Translations under genes and position numbers: made by a program
Shown: positions 62,499-64,000 of the stretch, one piece after another
Layout of the letters: every line of letters starts with the position of its first letter
Numbering within the stretch: the stretch's first letter is position 1
Assembly: GCF_014696925.1 (NCBI RefSeq)
Contig: NZ_JACJQY010000026.1
Coordinates: forward strand, 1-64,000
Direction: 5' to 3'
Origin: Phormidium tenue FACHB-1050
Lineage (GTDB): Bacteria > Cyanobacteriota > Cyanobacteriia > Pseudanabaenales > Pseudanabaenaceae
DNA: 64,000 nt
The notes under the pieces: model-generated
What the model saw: the letters and a program-made list of their open reading frames with translations, nothing else
What the model was told of the DNA's origin: nothing
Databases searched by the model: none

Positions 62499-63689
62499 TT
62501 ATTCCTTAACGCGGAGTTGACCGCTCATTAGTTTTGGTAATAGAGAATCACGGGTTTTAGTTAGGGTTTGAATTTGTTGTCGAATAACACTTATTTTCTG
62601 TGACCAAGCATTATAAAAGCCGCTAAATTTTTCGATTTGTTTTTTTAAAGGAATTATGCACTCAAAATCTTTTATTTGTTGACCGCTAATATGTGGAATT
62701 GAAGTGCCTGTTTTGATGAAATCAACATACTTTTCAAACCTATTATTCATTAGTAAAATGTTTATATAGCCTTGAGTATGCTTGTCTTTTGTTCTAAGTC
62801 TTGCGACTCTCTGAGCCAAAATTAATGGCAAATCAGAATCTAGAATAATTGTTCTATTCCTACCAACTCTTGAACCATCCATGCCTATTACATAATCATT
62901 TACGGACAAGAAATAGTCTGTGTATGAATCTAGATCATATTCCCATCTTTTTTCTGTATCCCATCTCAAAAAACCTAATGAGACATTTTCACCTCTAACT
63001 ACCTTAATCCCTGAGTTAAAACTATACAATTCACTCTTGAATGGATATCCCATAAATACTTCTACAATATCCCCCAATTTCCCAACTTTCCAACCTTCGG
63101 GAATATCGCCGATCGCAGAGGCAACCATCGCACCACCAGATGATTTATAGGGCTTACCGTCTGCATTAGGAAACTCGAAATCTATAAACCAATGCTTAAA
63201 GATCGTCTGCGCTATTTGCTCCAAAGTCTCATTTTGTCGCCTCAAGTTTTCAATCTTTGCATCAAGACAAGATAAAACATCAGCAATTTGTTTTTGTTCC
63301 GTTGTTGATGTAGGAAATTTTATATTAAGTGTATGTATATGATTTCTATTTAGCGTAGGATTAGCGGAACCACAATCATATTGTCCTAAATTTAAAGTTT
63401 TCAAGAAGTAGTAAGCAAACTTAGGATGATTCCCATGAAAATCTTTAACCCATAGTGTTGTATCTGTAGCCCAAAATCGTTTTTCAGAATAAAAAACTGT
63501 TCCAAGTGTTCCCTTTCTTCCTATAACAACTCCGTGTGATTCAACCTTATATTCATTATGTTTGCCACCAAAACCAGATGAAAATATAACATCATATATT
63601 CCATCTTCGACCATTTGCTTTTTTGTAATATCAAAACCTCTTTGAAATGTTAAAAAATCACCTAGTATCGTCTCCTTCCACTCACTCAT
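62499..63689 (-). CDS. hsdS: Type I restriction enzyme specificity subunit HsdS
   Basis: A 396-residue specificity subunit with two target-recognition domains (about 1-125 and 195-340), each followed by a helical conserved region (TEQKQIADVLSCLDAKIENL; PLKKQIEKFSGFYNAWSQKI). SVRQQIQTL-like coiled helices end the protein (KTRDSLLPKLMSGQLRV), as usual. It stops 4 bases before the hsdR start, so the two are co-transcribed. The TRDs are more AT-rich than hsdR, as often seen. hsdM is expected beyond the right edge of the window. Confidence 0.93.
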   Translation of the reverse strand: MSEWKETILGDFLTFQRGFDITKKQMVEDGIYDVIFSSGFGGKHNEYKVESHGVVIGRKGTLGTVFYSEKRFWATDTTLWVKDFHGNHPKFAYYFLKTLNLGQYDCGSANPTLNRNHIHTLNIKFPTSTTEQKQIADVLSCLDAKIENLRRQNETLEQIAQTIFKHWFIDFEFPNADGKPYKSSGGAMVASAIGDIPEGWKVGKLGDIVEVFMGYPFKSELYSFNSGIKVVRGENVSLGFLRWDTEKRWEYDLDSYTDYFLSVNDYVIGMDGSRVGRNRTIILDSDLPLILAQRVARLRTKDKHTQGYINILLMNNRFEKYVDFIKTGTSIPHISGQQIKDFECIIPLKKQIEKFSGFYNAWSQKISVIRQQIQTLTKTRDSLLPKLMSGQLRVKE

Positions 63690-63759
63690 AACTCAAAATT
63701 CAACCTTTACTATTTCCTTAAAACCCAAAACAAAAAACTTTTAACTCAGCGATTATTTG

Positions 63760-63867
63760 CCCTCTCCCCTAGCCCCTCTCCCAGAGGGCGAGGGGGACAA
63801 GAAAAGCCAAGAAAAAATAAATTACTCCCCTTCTCCCTTTGGGAGAGGGGGCAGGGGGGAGAGGGCA
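63760..63867. repeat. Pair of inverted CCCTCTCCCC-type repeats upstream of hsdS
   Basis: One copy at 63761-63800 matches the hsdR copies at 61051 and 61096 almost exactly. A diverged, partly inverted copy follows at 63828-63867 (CTCCCTTTGGGAGAGGGGGC). They lie in a gap with no gene (63690-63903). Confidence 0.8.
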
Positions 63868-63903
63868 GGTCATAACAAAATACAATCCTGCAAAACGCGA
63901 TAC

Positions 63904-64000
63904 TCATAACTCAATATCTCGACCCACAGAGCGATCGCGTAAACCCGCAAAATCTTCATCAGTAAAAACAATATTTTCCTGTTGTATTTTCTGTCTAAAT
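63904..64000 (-). CDS. C-terminal end of an unidentified gene (partial)
   Basis: The minus strand at the window edge encodes about 31 residues, FRQKIQQENIVFTDEDFAGL then RDRSVGRDIEL and a stop. The frame continues out of the window. It lies upstream of hsdS in the type I locus and may be an accessory gene between hsdM and hsdS; the family is not recognised. Positioned by my own reading of the strand. Confidence 0.45.
   Translation of the reverse strand, partial: FRQKIQQENIVFTDEDFAGLRDRSVGRDIEL

Overview
The window is cyanobacterial chromosome. It encodes phycocyanin and its rod linkers, phycocyanobilin:ferredoxin oxidoreductase (PcyA), a Psb32-like photosystem II protein, an Fe-type superoxide dismutase and a bacterial-type PEP carboxylase. 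GCGATCGC (HIP1) octamers are frequent. Gene content and the many short palindromic repeats fit a Pseudanabaena-like filamentous cyanobacterium; the genus is inferred, not proven. No tRNA, rRNA, CRISPR array or complete transposase gene was seen.

Layout. 1-3.9 kb: a YoeB-type toxin with a broken antitoxin, glutathione-dependent formaldehyde dehydrogenase (adhC), hemW and an Uma2-type nuclease; bases 1-116 hold nothing I can assign. 4.0-9.2 kb: a caspase-fold protein that lacks the catalytic cysteine, two response regulators and pcyA. 9.4-15.4 kb: a compact minus-strand cluster with a MacA/MacB-type ABC exporter, a CPBP membrane protease and a NarL/DesK-type two-component system. 15.6-16.5 kb: a frameshifted beta-propeller remnant. 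17.3-21.0 kb: the phycocyanin operon cpcB-cpcA-cpcC1-cpcC2-cpcD. 21.0-31.3 kb: a secreted hypothetical protein, pyrE, an SPFH protein, a flavin monooxygenase-like protein, a 1667-residue STAND/WD40 protein and a DUF4079 protein.

31.5-37.0 kb holds a large acidic hypothetical protein, psb32 and a strong oriC candidate: nine exact DnaA-box-like 9-mers in about 200 bp, directly upstream of dnaN. 37-41 kb: an OstA/LptD-like envelope protein, msrB and sodB. 41.2-44.8 kb is an accessory island: an HTH-NACHT NTPase bracketed by two 65-bp inverted-repeat elements, more MITE-like elements, then an orphan polymorphic-toxin-like module with a candidate immunity gene. 45-49.6 kb: ileS, followed by an AlbA_2-domain gene and a displaced second copy of the ileS 3' end. 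49.6-58.6 kb: amidase, DUF6464, a beta-barrel protein, a Gfo/Idh/MocA oxidoreductase, ppc, a UbiH-like hydroxylase and a ureidoglycolate lyase-like protein. 58.7-64 kb: a type I restriction locus (hsdS, hsdR, partial upstream ORF). The hsdR frame carries an in-frame DUF559 nuclease module between its nuclease and helicase domains, flanked by CCCTCTCCCC-type repeats.

Most intergenic gaps hold near-perfect hairpins. They share GC-rich cores (often GGCGGCGC-TTC-GCGCCGCC), but their outer arms differ from copy to copy and still pair with themselves. Several reach into gene ends or starts. Together with several MITE-like families they are the main unexplained structure of the window. The strongest candidates for new biology are the DUF559 insertion in hsdR, these self-matching hairpins, the NACHT/toxin island and the duplicated ileS tail.
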